DNA from: an uncultured Candidatus Binatia bacterium
GTDB lineage: Bacteria; Desulfobacterota; Binatia; Bin18
Direction of reading: 5' to 3'
NCBI GenBank assembly: GCA_958296235.1
Contig: OY282457.1
Location: forward strand, 3,219,338-3,283,337
Length of the DNA stretch: 64,000 nucleotides
Each line of letters begins with the position of its first letter. Position 1 is the stretch's first letter. A program made the translations under genes and the position numbers. Below, in pieces: positions 44,567 through 53,132 of the stretch. The notes beneath the pieces are model-generated. The model saw nothing but the letters and a program-made list of their open reading frames with translations, was not told the origin of the DNA and made no database searches.

Positions 44567-46947
44567 CCATGCCGAATGACCCAACGCCGCATGACCACTG
44601 GAATACCCCAGGGACAGCCAAGGACAAAGATGACATCTACCCTCCGAAAAACTTCGTTAAATTCAGCAAGTTACCGCCTCCACTTTATAACGTGCTGTAC
44701 GGCCTGTTCCTCGCGGGCATCCTGGCCTACGGGGCCGCGTTCGCCTGGTACATGCTCGCCAAATTCGATCTCATCAACCTCATCCGCGACGTGAACACCG
44801 ACGACTCTTTCTATTACTTCCAGATCGCCCGCAACCTGGCCGAGGGGAAGTTCTCGACCTTCGATGGCGGCATCACCCAAACCAACGGCTATCACCCGCT
44901 CTGGCTGTTTCTGATCACGCCGTTCTACTGGATATTCGACAAGGAAGCGGCGCTGTTCGGCATCAAGGCGTTCGAGATCATGCTCGTGGCCGCCGGCGTG
45001 GCGCTCGTCGCCGCGGCGGCCCGGCTGGCACGCCTGCCGTGGGTTCTGCTGTTTGCCGCACTGCCGATGCTCTACCAGCAGCGCGCGCTGTTTCTGGGGC
45101 TGGAAGCGGCGGTGGCGCTGTTCATGCTGGGCCTGTTCTTCTTGGCGCTGTGTCTTTACGCACGGCATCCCGTGCGATGGCTGTGGCCACTGGCCGCGGT
45201 CGCCTTCGCTTTGCCCTGGGTGCGCTTGGAGTATATCGCCATATCGCTGGCGACGACAGGAGCGTTCTGCCTGATCGAGTGGTCGAGGCAAGACCACCCG
45301 CCCGGCGCGCCACTCGGAGCGCGGGCTCGTTCCATGCTCTCCGTCAAGGCGGTCGTCCCGTTTCTCGCCGCCGGCGCAGGCCTCCTGGTGTACTTCGCCT
45401 ACAACCGGCTCGTGTTCGGCGGCATCGTGCCGGTGAGTGGCGCAACCAAGGCGGCTTGGTCGCAGGCTTGGTGGGAGGAGGAAGGCGGATACAGTCTGGC
45501 ACAGAACTTTCGGGAGGTATTGCAGATTCCTGTCTTTGACTACGAGCTGCGGGTTGCGCTGGAGGTTTGCGCCTACGTGTTGCTGGTCTGGTGGCTCGCC
45601 CGCCGTTCCCGCAGTCGGCAGGACTGGCTGCTGTTGGCCTTTCTGGTGGGCGTGTTCGGCCTAGCGGTCGGCCATCTGGCCAAGTTCGCCCAGACCGTCC
45701 TCACCGTGCATCCTTTTATCCAGGGGGACTTTCCTTGGTATTTCGTCCCGGCGTACCTGATGATGGCGCTGATCATTCCAGTGCGATGTTATGTCGCCAT
45801 TCACTTCATTCGCCGGTTCATCGGGTCGAAGTCACCCCGCGCGGCCAATATTCTGAGCCTGGGCATTGTCGTTATCGGTGCGGTCTTCCTGCTCGCAAAG
45901 GCAGACTTCACCTATCCATTCCGGTGGGTTGAAGCGAGTAGTGACTCTCCCGAAGTTACCAACGCATGGGCTGAAGCCTTTTATGGGGGTACGCAGGTTA
46001 TGAATCGCCTACTTCCCGAGGATAGCGTAGTCGGGTCGTGGGACGCCGGCGTCATCGGATATTTCTCCCGCTTTCCGGTGGTGAACCTGGATGGTCTGGT
46101 CAGCTCCTACGACTATTTTCACGCGACAAACGTGGATAGAGACGGATACGCCCTCTGGAACGACAAATTCATTCCCCTCTATCGAGAATTTGGGATAGCT
46201 TACTTTGCCAACATTACGACAATGAATTTTAAAGGTCAGGTGCTTTTTGAAGGTTCACTAAGCATATCTGGACGGCTGTTCTATCTATGGCCCATCGAGC
46301 CGCCGGAAGATGACAATACCGCCGCTTGGCTATGGAAGAGAATGGAACCGCACTTCGACCACCGATCGGACGCAGCCGGGCTCCTTGTTGACGGGCGGCT
46401 GGTACAGACCTTCGCCAGGGAATGCGGTCCGGATGAACTGGTTGTGTGGTCCGGTGCCGGACCAAGGGATGAAACGGTCGCCAGAGCCTGGACGCGAACG
46501 CAAACGGGGTTGTGCGTAACCGCCGCCATTCTGCCCCACACTATATCCAGCCCGATTCGGTTCAAGACAATGTCAGTAAGCGATTACGTGGCAAGACTGG
46601 TCGAAGATAACCAATCGGTCATCCGGTCCGCTTGGGATGTGTATGTTGTCGGGAACAGTCTCATCTACAAGAAAGAGCAGTGCAGCCCGGAGGACGCGGA
46701 ACCAACCTTCTTCCTCCACCTGGAGCCGGTTGACGTGAACGACCTCCCGAGCTACCGCAAGCAGTACGGCTTCGACAACCTGGACTTTGCTTTCAGGGAC
46801 GGCGGTGTCATCGGGGGAGAAGTCTGCGTAGCGATACGGGAGCTGCCTGGTTACGCCATCGCCGCGATCCGCACCGGCCAGTACACCGGCGAGGGCCAAA
46901 TCTGGGAGGGCAGTTTCGCTGTTGTCGAGCTGGCGGGTGACAGGTAA
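44563..46947 (+). CDS. GT-C glycosyltransferase, copy 1 (full length)
   Basis: This 794-residue polytopic protein has a cytosolic N-terminus of about 35 residues and about 11 membrane helices. The first periplasmic loop VNTDDSFYYFQIARNLAEGK (DD near residues 81-82) with GGITQTNGYHPLW is typical of lipid-phosphate-sugar-dependent GT-C enzymes. A periplasmic region follows (GSWDAGVIGYFSRFPVVNLD near 495) and ends in a roughly 100-residue module (FFLHLEPVDVNDLP, QYGFDNLDF, IRTGQY). It probably uses the arabinose donor made by the flanking genes to modify a surface target. It has no poly-C tract: the frame runs through CCTCCG. It is coupled to dprE1 by an ATGA overlap. Confidence 0.82.
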   Translation: MTMPNDPTPHDHWNTPGTAKDKDDIYPPKNFVKFSKLPPPLYNVLYGLFLAGILAYGAAFAWYMLAKFDLINLIRDVNTDDSFYYFQIARNLAEGKFSTFDGGITQTNGYHPLWLFLITPFYWIFDKEAALFGIKAFEIMLVAAGVALVAAAARLARLPWVLLFAALPMLYQQRALFLGLEAAVALFMLGLFFLALCLYARHPVRWLWPLAAVAFALPWVRLEYIAISLATTGAFCLIEWSRQDHPPGAPLGARARSMLSVKAVVPFLAAGAGLLVYFAYNRLVFGGIVPVSGATKAAWSQAWWEEEGGYSLAQNFREVLQIPVFDYELRVALEVCAYVLLVWWLARRSRSRQDWLLLAFLVGVFGLAVGHLAKFAQTVLTVHPFIQGDFPWYFVPAYLMMALIIPVRCYVAIHFIRRFIGSKSPRAANILSLGIVVIGAVFLLAKADFTYPFRWVEASSDSPEVTNAWAEAFYGGTQVMNRLLPEDSVVGSWDAGVIGYFSRFPVVNLDGLVSSYDYFHATNVDRDGYALWNDKFIPLYREFGIAYFANITTMNFKGQVLFEGSLSISGRLFYLWPIEPPEDDNTAAWLWKRMEPHFDHRSDAAGLLVDGRLVQTFARECGPDELVVWSGAGPRDETVARAWTRTQTGLCVTAAILPHTISSPIRFKTMSVSDYVARLVEDNQSVIRSAWDVYVVGNSLIYKKEQCSPEDAEPTFFLHLEPVDVNDLPSYRKQYGFDNLDFAFRDGGVIGGEVCVAIRELPGYAIAAIRTGQYTGEGQIWEGSFAVVELAGDR

Positions 46948-46956
46948 AACCGCACC

Positions 46957-47050
46957 ATGAACGACGGGGTTGAAAGGGTGCTGGTCATCGGGGCTACGTC
47001 GGACATCGTCCGCGTCATTGCGCGCGCAGGCTGGCGGAAGTGCGAGTGAG
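46957..47050 (+). pseudogene. 5' fragment of a dprE2-like gene (after GT-C1)
   Basis: ATGAACGACGGGGTTGAAAG then CATCGGGGCTACGTCGGACATC closely match the start of the intact DprE2-like gene at 62717. The match decays after about 80 nt, where a piece is missing (GCGCGCAGGCTGGCGG). It is a relic of the amplified unit. Confidence 0.8.
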
Positions 47051-48578
47051 CCAGGTGGCCGGCGCAGTCAAGCATGCCTGGTCGCAGTTCGGGCGGGAGC
47101 GGGAAGGCGGATACAGCCTCGTCCAGAACTTCCAGGATGTATTGCAGATGGACGTTTTCGACTACGAGCTGCTGGTAGCGCTGGAAGTCTGCGCCTACGT
47201 CTTGCTGGTCTGGTGGTTCGCCCGCCGCTCCCGGAGTCGGCAGGACTGGCTGCTGCTGACCTTTCTGGTGTGCGTGTTCAGTCTGGCGGCCGGCCATCTG
47301 GCCAAGTTCGCCCAGACCGTTCTCACAATGGACCCCGGCTGGGTGAATTATTCTTGGTATTTCATCCCAGCATATCTGATGATGTCGCTGATCATTCCAG
47401 TGCGATGTTATGTCGCCATCCACTTCATCCGCCGTTTCATCGGGCCGCGATCGCGCTGCACGGTCAATATCCTGGGTATGAGTATTGTCGTTATTGGCGC
47501 GGTCTTCCTGCTCGCAAAGGCGGATTTCACCTCACCATTCCGGCTGGTTGACTGGCAGAGTGAGTCAACCAGCCGCGAATGGGAGGTCACTTCATATATG
47601 GGCGTGCAGGTTATGAACCGGGTGCTTCCCGAGGGTAGCGTAGTTGGATCGTGGGACGCCGGCGCTATCGGGTACTTCTCGCGCTTTCCGGTGGTGAACC
47701 TGGACGGTCTGGTCAATTCCTACGACTATTTTCGGGGAATGAACGCGGATAGGGACAGATATTTCCATCAGAAGGATGAATTCAAACCCCTTTATCAGGA
47801 GTTCGGAATAACTCACTTAGCTAGTGCTGACATACCTTATCTCGCTAACACGTTCTTTGAAGGCAAGCCCTTCCTCGTACAGCAAAATCCGCAAAGTTTC
47901 AAACTCGCGTCCGCTGAGCCATTGGAAGACGCTGATACCACCGCTTGGTTCTATGAAAGGATGGAGTCGCACTTCGACCATCGGTCGGATGGCGTCGGGC
48001 TGATTGTGGACGGACGGATGGCGCAGGCGTTCGTCAGAGATTGCGCGCCGGGCGAGTTGGTCGTGTGGTCTTGGGTTGTTGGCCAAGGAGAGGAAACAGC
48101 CGTCGATTCCTGGACGCAAACGGGGTTGTGTGTGGACGCGCGCGTGTTGCCCCACAATGCGCTCCCGCCGGTCAGGGTTGAAACGATGTCGGCAGACGAT
48201 TACGTGGCAAGACAGGTCGGAGACAGCCCGCCGATCATCCGCTCCGACTGGGATGTGTATCTCGTTGAAGACAGCCTCGTCTACGTCAAGAACCAATGCA
48301 GCCCGCAGGACGCTGAACCAATGTTCTTCCTCCACCTGGACCCGGTTGACGTGAACAACCTCCCCAGCCGTAGCAAGCAGCACGGTTATGACAACCTGGA
48401 CTTCAATTTCAGGGATCACGGTCATTCCATCAAGGGAGAAGTCTGCGTAGCGATACGGGAGCTGCCGGAATACGCTATCTCCGCAATCAGAACCGGCCAG
48501 TCCGAGCGTGTGAAAGACGGTTTCCATAGTCTCTGGGAGGGCAGTTTCGAGGTTGCCGGGCAAGCGGGTGCCAGGTAA
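47040..48578 (+). pseudogene. GT-C glycosyltransferase, copy 2 (5'-truncated)
   Basis: An open frame of 512 codons matches the second half of the other copies from the VSGATK..WSQ region on (YSLVQNFQDVLQMDVFDYEL, GSWDAGAIGYFSRFPVVNLD, C-terminal FDNLDFNF module). The N-terminal helices and the catalytic DD loop are missing. The start is fused to the dprE2 remnant: GTGAGCCAGGTGGCCGGCGCA runs into the mid-gene GGCGCAACCAAG-type sequence, probably by recombination at short similarity. It cannot be an active GT-C enzyme, although the C-terminal part could still be made. Confidence 0.82.
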
Positions 48579-48587
48579 AACCGCGCC

Positions 48588-48640
48588 ATGAACGATGGGG
48601 TTGAAACCACGCTGGTCATCGGGGCTACGTCGGACATCTG
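48588..48640 (+). pseudogene. 5' fragment of a dprE2-like gene (after GT-C2)
   Basis: ATGAACGATGGGGTTGAAAC to GGGGCTACGTCGGACATCTG matches the dprE2 start for about 52 nt and then runs into a stop and unrelated DNA leading to the hipBA module. Confidence 0.75.
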
Positions 48641-48749
48641 AACGATTGCGCAGGAAGTCAACCGCCGCCGCGTGGAACGGTGACACTTGGTCTGAGGCAT
48701 AGAAGCTGATTTATATCTTGCCCCATTTCCGATTATTGATATAGTAGAT

Positions 48750-48783
48750 TATATTAAAATAAAAATATATATAGTTTAATATA
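48750..48783 (+). promoter_or_regulatory. AT-rich inverted repeat before hipB (candidate operator)
   Basis: TATATTAAA (48750-48758) and TTTAATATA (48775-48783) form an inverted repeat in a stretch that is almost pure A/T, ending 4 nt before the hipB ATG. HipB-type antitoxins autorepress at such palindromes. Confidence 0.55.
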
Positions 48784-48787
48784 TCAA

Positions 48788-49117
48788 ATGAACTATAATT
48801 TAGAACAGACCTTGGAGACTCTGAGAACTGTCCGCTTGGCTAACAAAATGAGTCAACGCGCGCTCAGTGCCAAATCGGGTTTGCCGCAAAGCCATATCTC
48901 TAATATCGAGAATGGCGTCGTTGACCCCAAGCTCTCGACGTTGATTGAATTGGCGCGCACGCTCGAGTTGGAACTGATACTCGTGCCCCGTAAACGGCTA
49001 CCGGCTGTCCGAGCCATTGTTCGGAACACCGGTAATGTTGCAAGGGACACTGACGATGGCCGCGTGACACGGGATGGGTTGCGCCCAGCTTATTCGCTGG
49101 ATGAAGACGATGCCTGA
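48788..49117 (+). CDS. HipB-like XRE-family antitoxin
   Basis: The 109-residue protein is a Cro/C1-type helix-turn-helix regulator: RTVRLANKMSQRALSAKSGL then PQSHISNIENGVVDPKLSTL, followed by LELELILVPRKRLPAVRAIV, the usual HipB-like strand. It overlaps the hipA-like gene by 8 nt. Such proteins neutralise HipA toxins and repress the operon. The upstream AT-rich DNA differs from the GC-rich island and suggests separate acquisition. Confidence 0.85.
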   Translation: MNYNLEQTLETLRTVRLANKMSQRALSAKSGLPQSHISNIENGVVDPKLSTLIELARTLELELILVPRKRLPAVRAIVRNTGNVARDTDDGRVTRDGLRPAYSLDEDDA

Positions 49118-49805
49118 TATTACCATCCTTGAAATCCTGCTCTACGGTGAACCCGTCGGCACCCTGACGCGCATACCGGGAGACAGGTCGATATTTGCGT
49201 TCAATGAAAGCTATGCTGAAGATGCCGAACGGCCGACACTCAGTTTGTCGTTCAAGGGCCACCTTGGTGAGTTGCTGTCTGACTTTCGCCCCTTGCAGAC
49301 CCGCATAATGCCCTTTTTTTCTAATATGCTGCCCGAGGGACAACTGCGCGAATACTTGGCAGACCGCGCCGGCGTGAAACCGCAACGGGAGTTTTTTCTG
49401 CTATGGGTGCTCGGACAGGACTTGCCGGGTGCCGTCACCGTCCGCCCTGTCGATGGCAACGCCGACATGCACCTTAAAAACTGGTCCCTTATTTACCCGG
49501 ACCGGCGGACCGCCTCCCTCGCGCCGGCCTACGATTTCCTTTCGACTATTGTGTACTTAAAAGATGACAATGCTGCCCTCAAATATGCAAGAACCAAACG
49601 TATGGCTGAATTAACGCCGGATGAACTTGCTTACATGGCGGCAAAATCTCATTCAGGGGAAAAACTCGTGATGGACGCCGCCGCCGAAACGGTTGCCCGG
49701 TTCCATGAAACTTGGTCTGCCGAGAAGCGAAACCTGGCACTCGGTAAAAAAGCCGTTGATACGATTGATACGCATCTGGCAAAACTGCCGGTTGCGAAGC
49801 TATAA
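49110..49805 (+). pseudogene. HipA-family toxin with internal deletion
   Basis: A 231-residue ORF has the HipA N-terminal subdomain (ILLYGEPVGTLTRIPGDRS, MPFFSNMLPEGQLREYLADR) and then jumps at about residue 116 straight to the catalytic NADMHLKNWSLIYPD and PAYDFLST region. About 150-200 residues found in full-length HipA (about 410-440 aa), including the phosphate-binding loop and activation segment, are absent in frame. The kinase is therefore probably inactive. ATG 49110 overlaps the hipB stop. A functional role as a HipB-binding fragment is possible but not supported by anything here. Confidence 0.72.
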
Positions 49806-50056
49806 GTAAGAAAGAAGAACCATAATGACCACGCCGAATGCTTGACTATGTGATGCTGGCGCGGCGCGACACGGCCGGTCCCCAATGAAGGAGAATGTCC
49901 TCCGAAACGCGCGGGTAATTCTGCTGCATTTGCCGTGGTTGGCATCGCTGGGCTGGCTCTCCGCAACTGCGTGATTCCTGTGCGACGACGTCTTCATCAG
50001 GTTTCTCTATGCCCGCACGTTGCATCCGGTGAGGTAATACCTTAGAATTTTTGTCC
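49806..50056. other. Remnants between hipA and the coiled-coil gene
   Basis: ATGACCACGCCGAATG (about 49824) resembles a GT-C start. From about 49893 to 50000, LRNARVILLHLPWLASLGW and CDDVFIRF match the second GT-C remnant at 55600 and share its nonsense codon. The promoter of the coiled-coil gene (TTGCAT 50020, TAGAAT 50043) closes the stretch. Confidence 0.65.
50020..50048 (+). promoter_or_regulatory. Conserved promoter of the coiled-coil gene (copy S1)
   Basis: TTGCAT (50020-50025), 17-nt spacer, TAGAAT (50043-50048), then 8 nt to the ATG at 50057. The same spacing recurs in all four copies. The spacer sequence differs here, which makes conservation of the two hexamers notable. Confidence 0.7.
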
Positions 50057-50307
50057 ATGAGCGAAGCCATCGCCTTCGACCCCCACCAATTCGTCAAGCA
50101 CCTGCCGGCGCCCGGCTTTACGGAGGAACAGGCGGAGGTTTTGGCGACCGAACAGGTCCATCTGCTCACCAGCAATCTAGGACCAAAGCGGATATCGCGG
50201 GAGTCCAGCGAGAGATTGAAGCCCTGAAGGTCGCTCTGCTGCAATGGCTGTTTGGCGCTCTGATAGCCCAGGGCGGGCTGATTGTCGCGCTGGTCAAGCT
50301 GTTGTAG
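50057..50307 (+). pseudogene. DUF1640-like coiled-coil gene, frameshifted (copy S1)
   Basis: MSEAIAFDPHQFVKHLPAPG and FTEEQAEVLATEQVHLLTSN are intact. A one-base loss at CTAGGACCAAAG (compare CTGGCGACCAAGG in other copies) then shifts the frame, leading to early termination. Only one coiled-coil unit remains before the C-terminal membrane segment. Confidence 0.75.
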
Positions 50308-50315
50308 GAAACCAA

Positions 50316-50378
50316 TTCGCCTCCACGCTCTCCCGGCGGCTCGCGCTGTAAGTTCCCCATACCAGAGAGAAGGTATGA
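50316..50378 (+). repeat. dprE1 3'-end copy before GT-C3
   Basis: TTCGCCTCCACGCTCTCCCG onward to the GT-C3 ATG closely matches the last 60 nt of the dprE1-like gene (44504-44566). The matching copies are 53071-53132 and 59565-59629. They show that the duplicated unit began inside dprE1. Confidence 0.85.
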
Positions 50379-52799
50379 CCATGCCGAACGACCCAACGCC
50401 GAATAGCCGCTGGAATGCCCCAGGGACAGCCAAGGACACAGATGGCATTTACCCTCCCCCCGAAAAACTTCGTTAAATTCAGCAAGTTATCGCCTCCACT
50501 GCACAACGTGCTGTACGGCCTGTTCCTCGCGGGCATCCTGGCCTACGGGGCCGGCTTCGCCTGGTATATGCTCGCCCGCTTCGACTTGGTTAACCTGATC
50601 CGCGACGTGAACACCGACGATGCCTTCTACTATTACCAGATAGCCTTCAACCTGGCCGAGGGGAAGTTCTCAACCTTCGATGGCGGCATCACCCAAACCA
50701 ACGGCTATCATCCCCTCTGGCTGTTGCTGGTCACGCCGTTCTACTGGATATTCGACAAGGAAGCGGCGCTGTTCGGCATCAAGGCGTTCGAGATCATGCT
50801 CGTGGCCGCCGGCGTGGCGCTCGTCACCGCGGCCGCCCGGCTGGCGCGCCTGCCGTGGGTTCTGCTGTTCGCCGCGTTGCCGATGCTCTACCAGCAGCGC
50901 GTACTGTTTCTGGGGCTGGAAGCGGCGGCGGCGCTGTTCATGCTGGGCCTGTTCTTCCTGGCGGTGATGCTCTACGTGCGAGACTCGCAACGGTGGCGCT
51001 GGCCGCTCGCCGCCGTCGCCTTCAGCCTGCCCTGGGTGCGCTTGGAGTACATCGCCATATCCCTGGCGGTCACCGCCGTGCTGGGTCTCATCGAATGGTC
51101 GCGGCGGGAGCGGCCGCCCGGCGCATCCTTGAGAGCTGCCATAATTTCTACCCCCCCCCGTACATTTGTTCCAATAATTGGCGCCGTCGCCGGGCTGCTC
51201 GTCTACTTCGCCTACAACGGTCTCGTCTTCGGGGGCGTCACGCCAGTGAGTGGCGCGACCAAGCAGATGTGGTCGCAAGCCTGGTGGGATAACCAAGGCG
51301 GGTACAGCTTCGTTCAGAACTTCCGAGACGTCTTGCAGATACACGTCTTCGACTACGAGCTGCTGGTTGCGCTGGAGGTTTGCGCCTATTTGCTGCTGGT
51401 CTGGTGGTTCGCCCGCCGCTCCCGGAGTCGGCAGGACTGGCTGCTGCTGGCCTTTCTGATTGGCGTGTCCGGATTGGCGGTCGGCCACCTCGCCAAGTTC
51501 GCGCAGACTGTTCTCACGATTCACCCTTCCTTGGGGCCCTGGCGTTGGTATTTTGTCCCGGCGTACCTGCTGATGACGCTGATCGTTCCCGTACGATGTT
51601 ACGTCGCCATTTACTTCATCCGCCGTTTCATCAGACCGAGGTCGCCCCGGGCAGCCAACATTGTGAGCGCGAGCCTCGTCGTTGTCGGAGCAGCCTTTCT
51701 GCTTACAAAGGCAGACTTCACGGAGCCATTCCAGCTTGTTGACCGTCTTAGCGAGTCAACCGGCCGCAACTATGATGTTGCTTCTCATATGGGCGTTCGG
51801 GTTATGGACCGTGTGCTGCCCGGAGACAGCGTGGTCGGGTCGTGGGACGCCGGCGTCATCGGGTATTTCTCGCGTTTTCCGGTGGTGAACGTGGACGGTC
51901 TGGTCAACTCTTACGATTTCTATCGCGCCCGCAATCGCTACCCTTACTGGCAGGCCCGCAAGGAAGTAACCGAGGACGCGTTCTATCAGAATTACGGAAT
52001 TACCCGATTCGCGAACGTCGCTGGAGGCGATTTGAATGTAAAGCGTGGATTCGCCTTGGACAACGTCATGTTTGAGGGCGCACTATTCCCCGAGTCTGAT
52101 GTCCACGGACTACGGTTCAAACTCTGGTCCTACTCCCCAACGAGAGACGCCGCCGACTGGTTCTGGCAGCGGATGGAGCCGCACTTCGACTATCAATCGG
52201 GCAATGTCGGAGTGATCGTGGACGGACGGATGGCGCAGGCGTTCACCAGAGATTGCGCGCCGGACGAGTTGGCAGTGTGGTCATGGACCGGCGCGGATGA
52301 ACCGTTCCCCCAAGCCTGGACGCAAATGGAGACGGGGCTGTGCGTGGACACGCTCGTGCTGCCCCATGACGCCTCCCCTCCGGTGAGGGTGGAGACGGTG
52401 ACGGACGACGATTACTTGGCAGATCTGGTCGACGGCCGCGAGCCAGACATCCAATCCGAGTTCGACGTGTATCTCATGGACAACCGCCTCGTCTACATAA
52501 GGGACCAGTGCGGAGAGGAAGACACTGCCGTCACGTTTTTCCTGCACCTGGACCCGGTGGACGTGAATTCCCTCCCGAGCCCTCGCAAGCAGTACGGCTT
52601 CGACAACCTGGACTTTGCTTTTAGGAACCACCTTCTCATCAAGGGAGAAGTCTGCGTAGCGGTACGGGAGCTGCCTGATTACGCCATCGCCGCGGTCCGC
52701 ACGGGCCAGTATGTGCGCGTGGACGGCGGCTACAACCACCTCTGGGAGGGCAGTTTCGCTGTTGTCGAGCCGGCGGATGACGGGAAGGCCGCACCGTGA
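50375..52799 (+). CDS. GT-C glycosyltransferase, copy 3 (ancestral start out of frame; poly-C)
   Basis: The main open frame (from ATG 50415, 794 residues) is a full GT-C paralogue: the loop VNTDDAFYYYQIAFNLAEGK with TQTNGYHPLW, about 11 helices, GSWDAGVIGYFSRFPVVNVD and the C-terminal QYGFDNLDF module. The ancestral ATG at 50375 (MTMPNDPTPNSRW) is one base out of frame: it runs into a C6 tract (50456-50461) and stops at 50476 after 33 residues. The gene may be off, use ATG 50415, or switch by slippage. A second C9 tract at 51151-51159 lies in frame in a divergent patch near residue 246. It follows a promoter-bearing coiled-coil pseudogene. Confidence 0.82.
50456..50461 (+). repeat. Poly-C tract near the GT-C3 start (C6)
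   Basis: CCCT followed by six Cs. Copy 1 has CCTCCG here. With C6 the frame from ATG 50375 is lost. A tract of C5 or C8 would restore it. Confidence 0.85.
51151..51159 (+). repeat. Internal poly-C tract in GT-C3 (C9)
   Basis: Nine Cs within TCTACCCCC...CGTACA encode Thr-Pro-Pro-Arg and are in frame. The other paralogues lack this tract and have a different sequence around it. Confidence 0.85.
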
Positions 52800-52890
52800 A
52801 CGATGGGGTTGAAACGGCGCTGGTGATCGGGGCCACCCCAGACAGGGGCCGCGTCATTGCGCGCGCTGGCTGGCGGAGGTGCAAGTGAGC
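52796..52890 (+). pseudogene. 5' fragment of a dprE2-like gene (after GT-C3)
   Basis: GTGAACGATGGGGTTGAAAC through CATCGGGGCC-like sequence (here GATCGGGGCCACCCCAGACA) to GCGCGCGCTGGCTGGCGG matches the dprE2 5' end with the same internal gap as the remnant after GT-C1. It shares 3 nt with the GT-C3 stop. The common tail to 52975 leads into the next coiled-coil gene. Confidence 0.75.
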
Positions 52891-52938
52891 CAGTTGGCCG
52901 GCACGTGGTCCGCCCCGGCCAGGGCGCCGCGTTGCTGA

Positions 52939-52967
52939 TTGCATCCGGGGCGGGGATGGCTTAGAAT
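52939..52967 (+). promoter_or_regulatory. Conserved promoter of the coiled-coil gene (copy S2)
   Basis: TTGCAT (52939-52944), 17 nt, TAGAAT (52962-52967), 8 nt to ATG 52976. Confidence 0.75.
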
Positions 52968-52975
52968 CGCTCGGC

Positions 52976-53062
52976 ATGAGCGAAGCTATCGCCTTCGACC
53001 CCCATCAATTCGTCAAGCACCTGCCGGTGCCCGGCTTTGTTGCGCTGGTCAAGCTGTTGTAG
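52976..53062 (+). CDS. Minimal 28-residue coiled-coil gene (copy S2, internal in-frame deletion)
   Basis: The ORF MSEAIAFDPHQFVKHLPVPG then FVALVKLL joins the first 20 residues of the DUF1640-like protein directly to its last eight, in frame, with promoter and stop intact. All coiled-coil units and most of the membrane segment are missing. It is probably not functional as the parent protein but may still be translated upstream of GT-C4. Confidence 0.6.
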   Translation: MSEAIAFDPHQFVKHLPVPGFVALVKLL

Positions 53063-53070
53063 GAAACCAA

Positions 53071-53132
53071 TTCGCCTCCCGCTCTCACGGCGGCTTGCGC
53101 TGACGGTTCCCCCTATCAGAGAAACAGTATGC
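53071..53132 (+). repeat. dprE1 3'-end copy before GT-C4
   Basis: Matches 44504-44566 at the end of the dprE1-like gene, with small changes, directly up to the GT-C4 ATG (ATGCCC instead of ATGACC). Confidence 0.8.

Noticed and set aside
49110..49805. The short HipA as the HipT of a HipBST system
   Set aside because: HipT lacks the N-terminal subdomain and keeps the kinase core, whereas this ORF keeps the N-terminal subdomain and lacks most of the kinase N-lobe.
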